17,297 nt of DNA from Thermoleophilia bacterium (GTDB lineage: Bacteria > Actinomycetota > Thermoleophilia > Gaiellales > Gaiellaceae), in NCBI GenBank assembly GCA_016844515.1, contig JAERMP010000057.1:1-17297 (forward strand), given 5' to 3'. Made by a program: the position numbers and the translations under genes. This document shows positions 1 to 10,305 of the stretch, in pieces. A model generated the notes under the pieces. It was given only the letters and a program-made list of their open reading frames with translations, was not told where the DNA came from and did no database searches. Positions within the stretch are counted from its first letter, which is position 1, and each line of letters opens with the position of its first letter.

Positions 1-141
1 TGATCCCGTAATCTCGGACTCGTCGCCCAGCTCACCCGGCATGAACCACGTCTGCGTCGTGCCGACCCAATCTCCGATGAGCCCCGCGAGCAGCGAATGC
101 GGGCCCGCGGCGAGCGAGGCAGCGAGAGCGTCGTCGGTCAT
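1..141 (-). CDS. DUF1579-like protein, N-terminal 47 residues (runs off the window)
   Basis: An ATG at 141-139 overlaps the TGA stop of the preceding gene (ATGA, 4 bp), so the two are probably translationally coupled. The frame is open to the window edge. The visible part holds a GPHSLLAGLIGDWVGTT stretch followed by TWFMPGEL, which resembles the start of DUF1579 proteins, a small beta-barrel-like family of unknown function whose N-terminus carries a conserved L-x-G-x-W-x-G pattern. Only about a quarter of a normal member is present, so nothing can be said about completeness. The family call rests on that short motif; the existence of the gene rests on the overlap and open frame. Confidence 0.65.
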   Translation of the reverse strand, partial: MTDDALAASLAAGPHSLLAGLIGDWVGTTQTWFMPGELGDESEITGS

Positions 142-752
142 GCCGGGGACGCGTCTTGTCCGGCGAAGTCCCTGAGCACGCCGCGTCCGGTGCCGACGAA
201 CGGTTCTCCGTGCGCGAGGAGGAGATGGTGGAAGTCCAGCTCCGCCAGCCGGCGATATGACTTGCGCAGCCGTTCCTTCGTCTTCTTGGGCTCGTCCATG
301 AAGGCGTCCGGGACGAACGCGAGCGAGCCGCCCGCCTCCCAGCGCACGGCGCCGTCGGCGAGCGCGAGGGCGTCGTGGGCCGGAATGTGCAGCGCGGTCT
401 CGTCCGGGCAGATCGCCCCCACTGCGTGCGCGACGACGCCGCCCGGGAGAGCGCCGCCGCAGTCGAACGGCTCGACCCGCTCGCCGTGCGTGAACTCGTG
501 CATGCCCTCCCGGACGCAGTGCACCGTCACGCCGTAGCGCTCAGCGAACTCCGCGCTCGAGCGGTAGTGGTGACGGTTCGTCAGCAGCACGTGTTCCGGA
601 GGTCCGTGCTCGGCGAACCAGTCGAGCCCCTCGTCCGGCGCGATCGGGTCGATGAGAACGCGCTCGGCGGCGAGGTAGTACGAGCTGACGCGGATCTTGA
701 TGCGGGGATGCAGGGCGGTCCAGTGCCAGATCCCGCGAGCGATCTCCTCCAC
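138..752 (-). CDS. Degenerate metallo-beta-lactamase-fold protein
   Basis: A 204-residue soluble protein with no signal peptide or membrane segment. The N-terminal part (IRVSSYYLAAERVLIDPIAP, about 20-39) looks like the first strands of an MBL hydrolase. At the place of the usual HxHxDH metal motif it has TNRHHYRSS (58-66), so only part of the zinc-binding set is visible, and a late LLLAHGEP (177-184) matches the histidine that follows the last helix in this fold. I infer an MBL-fold protein of a divergent group, possibly with altered or no hydrolase activity; the substrate is unknown. Translation starts at GTG (752-750), 18 bp after the damaged phosphoesterase, and the stop overlaps the next start. 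The C-terminal PKKTKERLRKSYRRLAELD is basic and helical. Confidence 0.6.
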   Translation of the reverse strand: MEEIARGIWHWTALHPRIKIRVSSYYLAAERVLIDPIAPDEGLDWFAEHGPPEHVLLTNRHHYRSSAEFAERYGVTVHCVREGMHEFTHGERVEPFDCGGALPGGVVAHAVGAICPDETALHIPAHDALALADGAVRWEAGGSLAFVPDAFMDEPKKTKERLRKSYRRLAELDFHHLLLAHGEPFVGTGRGVLRDFAGQDASPA

Positions 753-770
753 GAGCCCAGCGTAACGCGC

Positions 771-1276
771 TCAGCCCGAGAACTCGAGCCGCTCGGCGTG
801 CTCGATCATCTGGGCAGGCGTGGGCGGCTTCGTGAGGATCTCGACGAGCCGCTCAAGATCAGGGAACCCGCTCGCGCCCAAGCGCGAGACCGCCTCACCC
901 ACGTCGTACTCGGTACGCCGCGGCTCCACGTTCGGTCCGAGAACGGCCAAGTAGGCGCCCGCCCTTCCCTCGTACGGCATGCCGACGCTCCCGGGGTTCA
1001 CGGCCCGTAGCCCGGCGACCTCCCGAGCGTACTGCGCGTGCGTGTGACCCGTGACCAGCACCCGCTCTGATCTCGCTCGTGGCGGCAGCGATCCGGGTAG
1101 CCGTGGTCTCCGCGGCGGACGAGCTCGAGCGTCGCGGCCGGCTCCCAGCCCGAGGAAAGATCCCCAGTCCACACGACGAGCTCTGGCGGGTCGTTGCGAA
1201 GATCGTCGAGCACGGCCGCGCGCGCGACCGCGTTCCCGTGTACGTCGCCGAGGACCGCGACCCGGCACACGCCCAA
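771..1276 (-). pseudogene. Calcineurin-like metallophosphoesterase, internal deletion plus frameshift
   Basis: The first frame, from a TTG at 1276 or GTG at 1270, encodes VAVLGDVHGN and VVWTGDLSSG, the first two metal-binding blocks (D-x-H and G-D) of YfcE-type phosphoesterases. The ending, in another frame, encodes VLVTGHTHAQ, then AVNPGSVGMPYEGRAGAYL and PRRTEYDV, the typical C-terminal blocks. Only about 37 codons separate GD from GHTH, where the family usually has roughly 110, and the central RGN(A/H)D block is missing. About 75 codons therefore seem lost, with a net frame change (506 bp is not a multiple of three). The junction lies near 1070-1110. The gene directly follows the atpC stop (TAG then TTG), so it would be the tail of the atpDC transcript. 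A true deletion or an assembly collapse are both possible. Confidence 0.7.
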
Positions 1277-1708
1277 CTAGCCCGTCGTGCGCCCGGAGAC
1301 CGCGAGCTGGTTCTCGGCGTGCTTGATCCGCTGCTCGAGCTGCCAGCGGTCGACCTGCGACTCGCCGGCCTCGACCTTCGCGAGCTCAGCCTGTGCCGCC
1401 TCGAGCTGCCCACGCGCCCGTTCGTCGTCGATCTCCTTCACATTCACCGCATCGTCGACCAGCGCGAGGGCACGATCCAGCTCGACCTTGAAGAACCCGG
1501 CACCGGTCGCGAACTCGATGACCTCGTTCGGCGCGAGATGAATGCGCGTCGAGCCGGCCTTCAGCGTTGCGACGAGTGGAGCGTGCCGCGCGAGGACACC
1601 GATCTCCCCTGCGGCGCCGGGCACGACGATCATCTCCGCCTCCCCATCGAAGGCCGCGCCGTCGGGTGTGACAAGCGCGACGTCGAACTTGGGATGCGAT
1701 TCTGCCAC
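1277..1708 (-). CDS. atpC: ATP synthase F1 epsilon subunit
   Basis: A 143-residue protein of the usual length for bacterial epsilon. Residues about 7-85 form the N-terminal beta-sandwich (FDVALVTPDGAAFDGEAEMI, then GEIGVLARHAPLVATLKAG), which contacts gamma and the c-ring. Residues about 88-140 are the C-terminal helical hairpin (a charged run with ELAKVEAGESQVDRWQLEQR), the part that can extend into F1 and inhibit ATP hydrolysis. Start ATG at 1708 lies 7 bp after the atpD stop, so the two are co-transcribed. The gene looks intact. The stop is directly followed by the start of the damaged phosphoesterase. Confidence 0.95.
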   Translation of the reverse strand: MAESHPKFDVALVTPDGAAFDGEAEMIVVPGAAGEIGVLARHAPLVATLKAGSTRIHLAPNEVIEFATGAGFFKVELDRALALVDDAVNVKEIDDERARGQLEAAQAELAKVEAGESQVDRWQLEQRIKHAENQLAVSGRTTG

Positions 1709-1715
1709 GGCTGCT

Positions 1716-3717
<2,002 letters not shown>

Positions 3718-3746
3718 CGAAGCGGGGTGGAGTCTCAGGGCAGGGC

Positions 3747-4202
3747 TTAGAGGACGGAACCCGACGGCGGGAGCGGGTGTCCGGCTCGGACGACGCGAAG
3801 AATCGCCTGCTCCTGCTCGAACACGCTTCGCGGCGGGGAGAGATTCGGTCGGCCCTCGAAGCGCGCGAGCGACTGCCCCTGGGACTCGGGCAAGGTGGCA
3901 AGCTGCGTTCCGAGGCCAAGCGCAGCCAATGCGAACGCGGCGGCGACGCCGATCTGGAGCCGCGCGGTCGTGAGCGTGCGCCGCCGGCGAACGACAACCG
4001 GCCGCACCATCGCCTGAAGCGGTGCACGGCGAATACGCTCCGTGAGATCTCGAACGTCGGCCGCATACTCAGCGCACTGCGCACACCGGACGAGATGGGC
4101 GTCCAGCATCCTGTGCTCGAGCTGCGAAAGCTCGCTGTCCAACGCGAGCGAAACCTGCTCGCGGACGCGGCCGCACACGATTGACGCCGTCATGGCCCTC
4201 AC
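3747..4202 (-). CDS. Zinc-finger anti-sigma-like membrane protein (zf-HC2 type)
   Basis: A 151-residue protein with the zinc-binding anti-sigma signature: Cys10 followed by HLVRCAQC (H36, C40, C43, the HxxxCxxC motif), inside a helical N-terminal domain (REQVSLALDSELSQLEHRML). One transmembrane helix lies at about 83-101 (IGVAAAFALAALGLGTQLA), giving a cytoplasmic sigma-binding head and an outside tail. Such proteins hold ECF sigma factors inactive and are usually encoded directly after their sigma gene. Here the gene ahead is a DppF-type transporter ATPase and no sigma gene occurs in the window. The start is GTG at 4202 (after AAGAGGAT) or, nearly as likely, ATG at 4193 after GAGGG. The partner sigma factor is unknown. 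Confidence 0.8.
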   Translation of the reverse strand: MRAMTASIVCGRVREQVSLALDSELSQLEHRMLDAHLVRCAQCAEYAADVRDLTERIRRAPLQAMVRPVVVRRRRTLTTARLQIGVAAAFALAALGLGTQLATLPESQGQSLARFEGRPNLSPPRSVFEQEQAILRVVRAGHPLPPSGSVL

Positions 4203-4239
4203 ATCCTCTTTGACGACCGAACCCGCGGGGAGTTAGCGA

Positions 4240-5361
4240 TCACTCGCCGACGAGCTGCTTTGCCGCGAGCTGCGCCGCCTGATGAGCGGCCTGCTGCACT
4301 TTCGCTTGTCCGGCGAGGTCGAGCGGGCTCATCACTTCGGCGAAGTGGCAGGCGACAGGCTGGTCGCCACCTGCGCGGGGAACAAGCGCGGGCTCCTCCT
4401 GTGCGCAGATCTCCTGCGCCTTCCAGCAGCGCGTTCGAAAACGGCAGCCGGACGGCGGGTTCGCGGGGCTCGGAACGTCGCCCTCGAGCATGATCCGCGG
4501 GCGCTTGCCGCGCAGGTCCGGCGACTGGATGGGCACCGCGGAAAGCAACGCCTGGGTGTAGGGATGCATCGGCGACTCGTAGATCTGCTTCCGCGTTCCG
4601 ACCTCCATGATCTTCCCGAGATACATCACAGCGACGCGATCGGAGACGTGCCGCACCACCGAGAGATCGTGTGCGATGAAGAGGTACGTCAGCCCGAACT
4701 CCCTCTGGAGCTGCTCCATGAGGTTGACGACCTGCGCCTGGATGGAGACATCGAGCGCGGAGACGGGCTCGTCGAGCACCATCATTCTCGGGTTGAGCGC
4801 AAGCGCCCGCGCCACGCCGATTCGCTGCCGCTGACCACCCGAGAACTCGTGCGGGAAGCGGTTCGCGTGCTCAGGGCTGAGGCCGACGGTGCGCAGGAGC
4901 TCTTCGACCCGGCGCTGCCCTTCTCCGCCACGGTAGAGACCGTGGATGCGAAGCGGCTCGGCGACGATCTCACGCACGGTCATCCTCGGGTTCAGCGAGG
5001 CGTACGGGTCCTGAAAGACGATCTGGATGTCCCGCCTCACCGGCCGCATCTCGCGCCGCTTGAAATTCGTGATGTCCTGGCCGTCGAAGACGATCTGTCC
5101 GGCCGTAGGCTCGAGGAGCTTCATGATCGTGCGCCCGAGGGTCGTCTTCCCGCAGCCGGACTCGCCGACGACGCCGAGCGTCTCGCCGCTGCGCACGCTG
5201 AGGCTGACACCGTCCACGGCCCGCACCTGGCCGACCGTGTGCTTGAACAAACCGGCCTTGATCGGGAAGTGCTTGACGAGGCCCTCGACGCGGAGCAGCT
5301 CGTTGCCGTTGCTCGAAGCGACAGGCGAGACGTCCGCTGCGATTGCTTGCGCTTCGCTCAT
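4240..5361 (-). CDS. Peptide/nickel-type ABC importer ATPase, DppF/OppF type
   Basis: A 373-residue cytoplasmic ATPase that would energise the importer encoded just upstream. Motifs: Walker A GESGCGKT (66-73), Q-loop Gln117 in [11 protein letters not shown], signature [15 protein letters not shown] (173-187), Walker B MMVLDEP (193-199) and switch histidine H231 (AHDLSVV). After the ATPase core is the oligopeptide-transporter C-terminal domain with four cysteines (C306, C312, C319, C338); in related proteins such a set binds an iron-sulfur cluster, which is inference here. An alanine/glutamine-rich tail (about 353-369) ends the protein. Its ATG shares one base with the stop of the DppD-type gene (TGATG), showing tight coupling. 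The FSGGQ form and the position after the DppD-type partner support the F-type call. Intact. Confidence 0.95.
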   Translation of the reverse strand: MSEAQAIAADVSPVASSNGNELLRVEGLVKHFPIKAGLFKHTVGQVRAVDGVSLSVRSGETLGVVGESGCGKTTLGRTIMKLLEPTAGQIVFDGQDITNFKRREMRPVRRDIQIVFQDPYASLNPRMTVREIVAEPLRIHGLYRGGEGQRRVEELLRTVGLSPEHANRFPHEFSGGQRQRIGVARALALNPRMMVLDEPVSALDVSIQAQVVNLMEQLQREFGLTYLFIAHDLSVVRHVSDRVAVMYLGKIMEVGTRKQIYESPMHPYTQALLSAVPIQSPDLRGKRPRIMLEGDVPSPANPPSGCRFRTRCWKAQEICAQEEPALVPRAGGDQPVACHFAEVMSPLDLAGQAKVQQAAHQAAQLAAKQLVGE

Positions 5362-6392
5362 CAGTTGTCGTCAGCCCCGGCGGCGATGGGAGAACGGAGC
5401 CCGACGAGCTCTTCGGCGAAGTGGCAACGCGACTGGTGTTCGCTCTCGGATTCAAGCGCTCGCAGCTCTGGGATGTCCGTGCGGCAGACGGCCCGCCCCT
5501 GCGAGTGAACGCAACGCGGGTGAAATGCGCATCCGGGCGGAAGGTTGACCAGGCTCGGTGGTTGACCCGGGATGGGCTCGAGTCGATCCTGATCGAGATC
5601 CACACGCGCGAGTGAGTTCATGAGACCGATGGTGTACGGATGCTGAGGCGAGTCGAAGATCGTAAAAACGTCGCCGATCTCGACGACCCGGCCTCCGTAC
5701 ATCACGACCACGCGATCGGCGAGCTCCGCGATGAGGCCGAGATCGTGCGTGATGAGCACGATCGCGGCATGCGTCTGTTCCTGTGCGATCTTGAGTACCT
5801 CGACGATCTGGGCCTGGATCGTCACGTCGAGTGCAGTCGTCGGCTCATCCGCGATAAGAACGCTCGGATCGTTCGCGATCGCCATCGCGATCATCGCCCG
5901 CTGGCGCATGCCACCAGAGAACTCGTGCGGGTACTGGTCGACCCGCCGCTCGGCGAACGGCACGCCGACGCTCTCGAGGAGCTCGATCGTGCGGGCTCGC
6001 GCAGCGTCGCTCTTCATCTTGGGGTTGTGAGTCGTGAGCGCTTCCGAGATCTGGTCTCCGATTGTGAACACGGGGTTCAGCGACGTCATCGGATCCTGGA
6101 AGATCATCGCCATCTCGCCACCCCGAAGCTCGCGAAGCTGCTTCGCGGGCATCTTCAAGAGATCCCGCCCCTTGTAGACGGCCTCCCCGGCCGTGATCCG
6201 CCCCGGGGGCATCGGGATGAGCCCGAGGACGGAGAGCATCGACACGCTCTTTCCAGATCCGGATTCACCGACGATGCCGAGCACCTCTCCCGGGTGCAGG
6301 TCGTAGCTGACACCTTCCACTGCATGCACGACACCGTCCTCGGTGCCGAACTCGACCGTCAGGTCGCGAATCTCGAGGATCGGCTCGGGCAC
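5361..6392 (-). CDS. Peptide/nickel-type ABC importer ATPase, DppD/OppD type
   Basis: A 343-residue ATPase, the second nucleotide-binding subunit of the importer. Motifs: Walker A GESGSGKS (42-49), Q-loop Gln99 in [11 protein letters not shown], signature [15 protein letters not shown] (158-172; the GGM variant is usual for DppD/OppD), Walker B VLIADEP (178-184) and switch histidine H216 (THDLGL). The C-terminal domain carries cysteines at 288, 294, 303 and 323, the layout reported to hold an iron-sulfur cluster in this subfamily. Start is GTG at 6392, 10 bp after the DppC-type stop, with no strong Shine-Dalgarno, suggesting coupled translation. It would form a heterodimer with the DppF-type ATPase. 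Intact. Confidence 0.95.
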   Translation of the reverse strand: MPEPILEIRDLTVEFGTEDGVVHAVEGVSYDLHPGEVLGIVGESGSGKSVSMLSVLGLIPMPPGRITAGEAVYKGRDLLKMPAKQLRELRGGEMAMIFQDPMTSLNPVFTIGDQISEALTTHNPKMKSDAARARTIELLESVGVPFAERRVDQYPHEFSGGMRQRAMIAMAIANDPSVLIADEPTTALDVTIQAQIVEVLKIAQEQTHAAIVLITHDLGLIAELADRVVVMYGGRVVEIGDVFTIFDSPQHPYTIGLMNSLARVDLDQDRLEPIPGQPPSLVNLPPGCAFHPRCVHSQGRAVCRTDIPELRALESESEHQSRCHFAEELVGLRSPIAAGADDN

Positions 6393-6402
6393 GAGTGAGT
6401 GG

Positions 6403-7464
6403 TTAGGCGCGGGTCCGTCGCTGCGTCGGGTCGAGCGCGTCGCGCAGACCGTCCCCCACGAAGTTGACGGCGAGCGCGATGATGAGTATCACGAGGCCGG
6501 GGAAGGTTACGAGCCACCAGAGCGTGAATCCTTCGCTCTGCCCGTCCACGATGAGCTTTCCCAGCGCGGCATTGGGTGGCTGGATGCCGTAGCCGATGAA
6601 CGAGAGAGCGGCCTCGATGAGGATAGCGGCCGCGACGATGAGGGTCGTGAAGACGACGATCGGCCCGACGCAGTTCGGAAGGATGTGACGCATGATGATC
6701 CGCAGGTCGCTCGCGCCGGCGGCCTTTGCGGCCTCGACGAACTCCTTCTCGCGGAGCGAGAGGAAGAGGCCGCGGACGATTCGTGCGAGCCCGACCCAGA
6801 AGAGGAGCGCGAGGATGAGGCCGATCTTCATAGGCTGCGGGATAGTCACGCTCACCGGGCCCAGGCTGAGCTCCGAGTCGTCGGACCCGAAGTAGACGGC
6901 AGCGGTGAGGAGAACTGCGATGCCGGGCAGAGTGAGGATGAGATCGGTGAAGCGCATCAGCAGGTTGTCGACCTGCTTGCCGTAGTAACCGGCCGCTGCC
7001 CCGACCGCCGTACCGAGCGCAGTCGCAAGAAGGGCCACGAAGATCGCAACCCACAGCGACGTCCTGATCCCGTAGACGACCCGGCTCAGGTAGTCGCGGC
7101 CGAGCTGGTCCGTACCCAACAGGTGCCAGCCGTCGAGCGTCGGGGACTTCGCGAATCCGGTGTTCGGATCCGGGTTGGTGAGGTCGATCTCGTCGAAGCC
7201 GTACGGCGCGATCTGCTTGGCGAAGATCGCAACGAGAGCGAAGAGGAACAGGATGGCGAGACTCACGACTGCCAGCTTGTGACGGAAGAACCGCATCCGC
7301 GCGTACGACCACTGGCTCCGCGCCTTGAGCTCGACGCCGGACTCGTACGCGAGCTCGACGTCCGGCGTCACCACGACCGATCCGTCTCGCAAGGCAGCAC
7401 CGCCTCCACCGGCAGCCGGAGCCGTCGATTGGACCATGGCGTGCCGGACAGGTGGCTCAGTCAT
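6403..7464 (-). CDS. Peptide-type ABC importer permease, DppC/OppC type
   Basis: A 353-residue membrane protein with an N-terminal cytoplasmic extension and six predicted membrane helices, the first at about 63-81. HLLGTDQLGRDYLSR (114-128) and the closing DGLRDALDP (338-346) are hallmarks of the DppC branch. The EAA loop that docks to the ATPase is complete (EFVEAAKAAGASDLRIIMRH then ILPN, 241-264), unlike in the partner DppB-type gene. The ATG at 7464 overlaps the end of the DppB-type gene by 8 bp; an in-frame ATG at 7491 is less likely because it would lengthen the overlap. The substrate is unknown; short peptides, nickel chelates or oligosaccharides are all handled by this family. Confidence 0.93.
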   Translation of the reverse strand: MTEPPVRHAMVQSTAPAAGGGGAALRDGSVVVTPDVELAYESGVELKARSQWSYARMRFFRHKLAVVSLAILFLFALVAIFAKQIAPYGFDEIDLTNPDPNTGFAKSPTLDGWHLLGTDQLGRDYLSRVVYGIRTSLWVAIFVALLATALGTAVGAAAGYYGKQVDNLLMRFTDLILTLPGIAVLLTAAVYFGSDDSELSLGPVSVTIPQPMKIGLILALLFWVGLARIVRGLFLSLREKEFVEAAKAAGASDLRIIMRHILPNCVGPIVVFTTLIVAAAILIEAALSFIGYGIQPPNAALGKLIVDGQSEGFTLWWLVTFPGLVILIIALAVNFVGDGLRDALDPTQRRTRA

Positions 7465-8391
7465 AGCGCACGCGCGGGTCGAGGTAGCCATACGCGATGT
7501 CAGCGACGAGGTTGAAGATGATGATCATCGTCGCGGTGATCATCAGCCAGGCCATGATCGGATACGGGTCGTTCGCTCCGAGGGCGGTAATGAAGTAGAG
7601 GCCCATTCCGTCGAGCGAGAATACGAATTCGGTGATGACGGCGCCGCCGAGGAGCGCCCCGAAGTTCAGTGCGACGTCATCGTCACGCGCTGTTCGGGAA
7701 GGCCCTTGGCGCGCGCCGTGCGCACGTAGTCGGAATTGACGACCTCGAGCATCGACGCCCGCATGAACCGCGAGTAGGTCGCGATGCTGACGACCATGAG
7801 CACGAACACCGGCAACACCAGATGGTGGGCGCGATCGATCCAGAAGCTGATTCCGCTTCCCGGGTCCACGGAGCTCAGGCTGGCGATCGGGAAGATGTTA
7901 TAGCCCGTCCACTGGTAGACGTAGACGACCCCGACTTGGAGCATGAGCGCAAGCCAGAAGACTGGGGTCGCGAGCCCGAGGAAGCTGAACGTCGTCGCAC
8001 CGTAGTCAAAAGCGGAGTACTGCCGTAAGGCGGAGTACACGCCGATCCCCACCGCGATCAGGATCGCCAGCAGCTCGGCGACGATGACGAGCTGCAGCGT
8101 GTTCTTCATCACCCGCCAGAGATCGGGAAGGATGGGCCTGTTGCCCTGCAATGTCGTTCCGAACTGGTTCGTGGTGGCGTCCTTCAGCCAGTACCCGTAC
8201 TGAACCGGGATGGGCTCGTCGAGGTGCTTCTGCTCCCTGTAGTTCTGGATCGTCTCCTCCGAGATGTTCGGGATGATCTTGAGCGGTGCGAGCGGGTCTC
8301 CGGAGACGGAGACGAGCGTGAAGACGAGGAAGCTCGCTGCGAACAGGACGACGATGCTGTAGAGCAGTCTCCGGATGACATAGGTCAGCAT
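7457..8391 (-). pseudogene. Peptide-type ABC importer permease, DppB type, with an apparent 40-bp internal deletion
   Basis: The first 238 codons (8391-7678) give a normal DppB start: MLTYVIRRLLYSIVVLFAAS, GDPL near residue 31, several membrane helices, and DYVRTARAKGLPEQRVTM. That frame then stops at 7666. The missing tail is present in another frame from 7675 to the TGA at 7457-7459: VALNFGALLGGAVITEFVFS, a GMGLYF block and the closing LDPRVRYD. Against the family pattern about 14 residues (equivalent to RHALRN...PVVT) are absent, minus two leftover bases, so about 40 bp is missing and the frame shifts. The loss removes the second half of the EAA loop needed to engage the ATPase. ATG at 8391 follows CAGGAG (8398-8403). 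A true lesion would disable the importer; an assembly error is the main alternative. Confidence 0.85.
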
Positions 8392-8416
8392 GTTCGGCTC
8401 CTGATCTTAGAGGGAA

Positions 8417-8447
8417 GTCCCGCCCCCGCCGAGGGCGGGGACGGGAC
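8417..8447 (-). promoter_or_regulatory. GC-rich stem-loop between binding-protein and permease genes
   Basis: A 14-bp stem with one C-A mismatch (arms 8417-8430 and 8434-8447, loop of three bases) lies about 40 bp after the binding-protein stop and about 25 bp before the permease start. No U-run follows it on the minus strand. Stem-loops at this spot in importer operons usually protect the binding-protein message or partly stop transcription so that the binding protein is made in excess. That role is inference; the stem itself is plain in the sequence. Confidence 0.55.
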
Positions 8448-8488
8448 TCGATGGTGCAGGCAGTGAGCCTGGCACGCGGTGGACGGTC

Positions 8489-10120
8489 CTAGCTGGCGAG
8501 CGTCCAGGTGCTCACGTTCCAGGGGGTGCCTTCGGCAGTGGTAGGAGTCGTCACTCCCTTCAAGTTCTTCACAGCGATGGTGAAGACCGGCCGCACGTAC
8601 ATGGGAATGGACGGGATGTCCTTGACCATGAGCGCCTCGGCCTGGTTGAGCATCTTCTCACGCGTCGCGTTGTCGAGCTCGCTTGCGGTCTTCTCGAGCA
8701 ACACGCTCGCCTTCTTGTTGCAGTAGTTCCCGTAGTTGATCTCACCGCCGCAACCCAACTTGTCTTTGGCCGTGATCTTCGCCGACGGGGACTCGACCCA
8801 CGTGAACATGATGATGTCCCAGTCGCTCGACGGCAGCGTCGTGCCGAAGAGGAGACCTGCCGGCTGGAACCGAGCGACGAGCTCGATGCCAACGGACTTC
8901 AGCTGCCGCTGGATGACCTCGAACGTCAACGCGCGAAGCTGGTTGCCGGCCGTGGTCGAGAAGCGGAACGACAGCTTGCCGACGTTCGGGCACGAGAAGA
9001 TGTTGCTGTTCCCCGCGCTCGGCTTGTCGGGGCCGCCGGTGCAGCCAGCGCCCTTCAGGATGCTGATCACCTTCGTCTGGTTGAACGGGTAGACACCGTA
9101 GTTTTTCCGGTATCCCGCCTCGAAGGTCTTGAAGATGTTGCTCTGCAGCGTGGGCAGGCCGGGAGCGATCGTCTGGTAGAGCGCCTGAGCGATCTGCGGA
9201 CGGTTGATCCCGGTCATGAGGGCCTGCCGCACATACCGCTGCTTCAGGGCCGGGTGACCCTTGGCGCCGTACTGGATGTCGAGGTGCTCGTACGAGTACC
9301 CCGCGACAGCCTTGACCACGAAGTTACTGTCCTTCTGGAAGTCGGCGATCTGGAGCTGAGCCTGCGGCTCCATCGCCTGGCCCTCTCCGGCCTTCATGGC
9401 CTGGAAGCGGGCGTTCGTGTCAGCGATGTAGCGGAACACGACCCGGTCGAGCTTCATGGGCTCGATCGTGTACTTCGGGTTCTTCACGACCGTGATCTGC
9501 ACGCCCTTCTGCCAGCTGGAGAACTTCCAGGGCCCGCTCGACACGGGAATCGAGTCCTGCCAGATCTTGTTCATGTCCTGCCCGGCGGTGATGTGCGCGG
9601 GCCAGATGCCGCCGTTCATGAGCGTCTCCCAGTCGGCGTACACCTTCTTGAAGACGACCGTGCCGGTCTTGCCCTTGCACGTGACGGACTTGATGTCCTC
9701 GAAGCCGATCCGGCTGGAGACGTTGTTCGCCGGATTGATGAAGATCTGCCACGTCGAACGCCAGTCGGCGCACGTGACCGGCTTGCCGTCGCTCCAGTTC
9801 GCCTTCGGGCTGAACGTGAAGCTCGTGGTAAGCGGGCTCTTCTTCAGGAGCTTGGGCGGACCGGTGAAGAGCCGCGTGACCCACTTGGCGTTGTTGTCGC
9901 GGACCTGGCCGCCAGCCCAGATGTTGTTGACGACGAGGCTGGTCGCATACAGCTGGTTGTCGACCCAGCCTTGGCGAAGCGTGGGCGGCTCCTGGTCGTG
10001 AATGAACACGACTGTCCCCGCCGACGCCCGCTCCGGGCCGGCCGTTGCGGCTGGGCCAACGACGAGACTCGCGGTAATCGCGAGCGCGCCCGCCAGCAGC
10101 AAGATTGAACGTTTACGCAT
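8489..10120 (-). CDS. ABC importer extracellular solute-binding protein, SBP_bac_5 (peptide/nickel) family
   Basis: A 543-residue exported protein. A Sec signal peptide (MRKRSILLLAGALAITASLV, with cleavage probable after ATA at 25-27 or ASA at 32-34) has no lipobox. The mature part shows the family features: VTRLFTGPPKLLKK, then ANWSDGKPVTCADW (107-120), a variant of the common KWHDGxPxTAxDV block, and YVRQALMTGINRPQIAQALY in the middle. Six cysteines occur in the mature chain (near TCADW, VTCKGK, GAGCTGG, FSCPN, LGCGGE and NYCNKK), allowing up to three disulfides, which is unusual for this family. ATG at 10120 is preceded by GGAGGGAG (10124-10131), which rules for it over the GTG 42 bp upstream. 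First gene of the importer operon; ligand unknown. Confidence 0.93.
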   Translation of the reverse strand: MRKRSILLLAGALAITASLVVGPAATAGPERASAGTVVFIHDQEPPTLRQGWVDNQLYATSLVVNNIWAGGQVRDNNAKWVTRLFTGPPKLLKKSPLTTSFTFSPKANWSDGKPVTCADWRSTWQIFINPANNVSSRIGFEDIKSVTCKGKTGTVVFKKVYADWETLMNGGIWPAHITAGQDMNKIWQDSIPVSSGPWKFSSWQKGVQITVVKNPKYTIEPMKLDRVVFRYIADTNARFQAMKAGEGQAMEPQAQLQIADFQKDSNFVVKAVAGYSYEHLDIQYGAKGHPALKQRYVRQALMTGINRPQIAQALYQTIAPGLPTLQSNIFKTFEAGYRKNYGVYPFNQTKVISILKGAGCTGGPDKPSAGNSNIFSCPNVGKLSFRFSTTAGNQLRALTFEVIQRQLKSVGIELVARFQPAGLLFGTTLPSSDWDIIMFTWVESPSAKITAKDKLGCGGEINYGNYCNKKASVLLEKTASELDNATREKMLNQAEALMVKDIPSIPMYVRPVFTIAVKNLKGVTTPTTAEGTPWNVSTWTLAS

Positions 10121-10305
10121 GTACTCCCTCCATCCGAGTGGTCTCCTGCGGGATCTCGCCACGGCCGGGCTCCGAAGCGACGCACGACTCGCCGGGTGGG
10201 CACGCCAGCCAGCCGCAAACCGTCGATCCAGATGCCTCCGTCGCCATGGTCAAGTGCAGGATCATACTCTGTGACGTCCCGATCTCAATTTCGTTAGGAG
10301 GTTCG
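10121..10305. promoter_or_regulatory. Divergent intergenic region between the importer operon and the plus-strand gene
   Basis: This 185-bp gap is the longest gene-free stretch in the window and must carry promoters for both directions. For the importer (minus strand) a TTGACC (10248-10253) lies 17 bp ahead of a poor -10 TGGATC (10225-10230), leaving a leader of roughly 100 nt. For the plus strand I see only AT-richer sequence around 10261-10295. No clear operator repeat or riboswitch is visible. The promoter boxes are weak guesses; the divergent arrangement is certain. Confidence 0.3.
10296..10301 (+). promoter_or_regulatory. Ribosome binding site of the plus-strand gene
   Basis: A perfect AGGAGG ends four bases before the ATG at 10306. 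It fixes the start of the 117-residue protein and argues against the in-frame upstream ATG at 10105, which has no such site and would overlap the importer gene on the other strand. Confidence 0.75.

Noticed and set aside
4282..7515. Two long plus-strand frames opposite the importer ATPases and DppC-type permease
   Set aside because: The minus strand carries Walker, signature and EAA motifs throughout; the plus frames have none.
8417..8447. Stem-loop as another member of the GGGGTCAG family
   Set aside because: The sequence is a plain GC-rich stem with no shared border; better explained as an operon-internal mRNA structure.
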